A DNA stretch of 7,136 nt from Azonexaceae bacterium. GTDB lineage: Bacteria; Pseudomonadota; Gammaproteobacteria; Burkholderiales; Rhodocyclaceae. The notes beneath the pieces are model-generated. The model did not search any database and was not told where the DNA came from. It worked only from the letters and a program-made list of their open reading frames with translations. The DNA lies in assembly GCA_009469665.1 (NCBI GenBank), contig SSTB01000167.1:1-7136 (forward strand), given 5' to 3'. Shown here piece by piece: positions 6,570 through 7,136 of this stretch (positions are counted from its first letter, which is position 1; every line of letters starts with the position of its first letter). The position numbers were made by a program, and so were the translations under genes.

Positions 6570-7136
6570 GGCAGATGAATGATGACGCGGTAGACATCGG
6601 AGCCTTCCTCGATGTCGAGGCGGGCCTCCAGATCGTAATACAGGGCGAGGCGTTCGCGGATATTGGCCACCGCCATGTGGTTGCCACGTGCGTGCCCGCC
6701 GCCTCCCGCCGGGTTGGCGATGACGATGAGCAGTTCATCGGCGCGTCGGGAGAAGGCGATGTCGATGGCGCCCCCCTCCGGCCGCGGCTCTATGCCGTGA
6801 TAGACGGCGTTCTCCAGCAGGGGCTGGAGCATGAGGGGCGGAATGGCCTCGTCCAGGGGAAGATCGGCCACCTCCCAGCGCACTTGCAGACGCTCGCCCA
6901 GGCGCAGGCGCTCCAGGTCGAGATACTGGCGGGCCAGGGCAATTTCATCCGACAGGGGCACCCGCTCCGCCGGATCCCGCAACGCCGCCCGAAAAAGGTC
7001 GGACAGGGATTCCAGCGCCTCTTCCGCCCGCCGCGGCTCCGCCCGGATGAGGGAGAGAACGGCGTTGAGGGAGTTGAAGAGGAAGTGGGGCCGGATGCGG
7101 GCGTTGAGCGCCGAAAGGCGCGCTTCGCTCATGGAC
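6545..7136 (-). CDS. algZ: LytS/AlgZ-type sensor histidine kinase (N-terminal part beyond window)
   Basis: This is the C-terminal catalytic part of a membrane sensor kinase of the His_kinase/LytS class. The frame is open to the right edge, and the ATG at 7132 is probably internal because the kinase core begins immediately and the usual membrane segments must lie outside. Numbering from that Met: LNARIRPHFLFNSLNAVLSL (9-28) with phosphoacceptor H16; EIALARQYLDLERLRLGERL (63-82); the N-box PPLMLQPLLENAVYHGIEP (98-116) with N108; and the ATP-lid region NPAGGGGHARGNHMAVANIRERL (140-162). The canonical D-x-G-x-G box is replaced by IANPAGGGG, as is usual in the AlgZ/FimS branch, whose Pseudomonas member is known to lack some standard kinase motifs. 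The gene ends inside the response regulator gene (25-base overlap), so the two are presumably partners. Its signal is unknown. Confidence 0.9.
   Translation of the reverse strand, partial: SMSEARLSALNARIRPHFLFNSLNAVLSLIRAEPRRAEEALESLSDLFRAALRDPAERVPLSDEIALARQYLDLERLRLGERLQVRWEVADLPLDEAIPPLMLQPLLENAVYHGIEPRPEGGAIDIAFSRRADELLIVIANPAGGGGHARGNHMAVANIRERLALYYDLEARLDIEEGSDVYRVIIHLPCRTRPSP

Overview
The window looks like chromosomal DNA of a high-GC betaproteobacterium, most likely of the Rhodocyclales (Azoarcus/Dechloromonas/Accumulibacter-like). The taxonomic call is an inference from GC-rich codon use, protein sequence character, the algZ-algR-hemC-hemD gene order and the style of the intergenic repeats; no database search was done. 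Most of it is housekeeping: purine biosynthesis, heme biosynthesis and a two-component system. The unusual material is in the spaces between genes.

Layout. Plus strand: the 3' part of purH (1-889), a 164-base gap, complete purD (1054-2343), a 232-base spacer, complete hemF (2576-3490). Minus strand, read from the right edge: the 3' part of an AlgZ/LytS-type histidine kinase gene (6545 to beyond 7136), an AlgR/LytTR response regulator overlapping it by 25 bases (5787-6569), hemC (4798-5736), hemD (3856-about 4638), and a small gene for a four-cysteine protein of unknown function (3535-3774). The two strands converge at about 3490-3535.

How the genes fit together. PurH and PurD are enzymes of de novo IMP synthesis. 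HemC and HemD act in sequence on the tetrapyrrole route (hydroxymethylbilane, then uroporphyrinogen III), and HemF acts later on coproporphyrinogen III. The kinase and regulator are probably one co-translated sensor-response pair upstream of hemCD, as in the algZ-algR-hemC-hemD arrangement of Pseudomonas. hemX, which often follows hemD in this group, is absent here.

Non-coding structure. (1) The purD-hemF spacer holds a symmetric palindromic element of about 161 bases (2343-2503) with 12-base terminal inverted repeats, an 18-base inner inverted repeat and a central hairpin; its outermost base is the last base of the purD stop codon. It resembles a MITE or large REP-type repeat. (2) Next to it is a perfect 12-base-pair hairpin (2523-2558), probably the purD terminator, ending 17 bases before the hemF start. 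(3) hemC and hemD are separated by two tandem copies of a GC-rich hairpin-bearing unit (70 bases each, period 80, 67/70 identical), which make the hemD start ambiguous. (4) An extended -10-like sequence precedes hemC. No CRISPR array, RNA gene, phage gene or transposase was seen. I found no convincing new multi-gene system; the palindromic element and the small cysteine protein are the best candidates for something undescribed.
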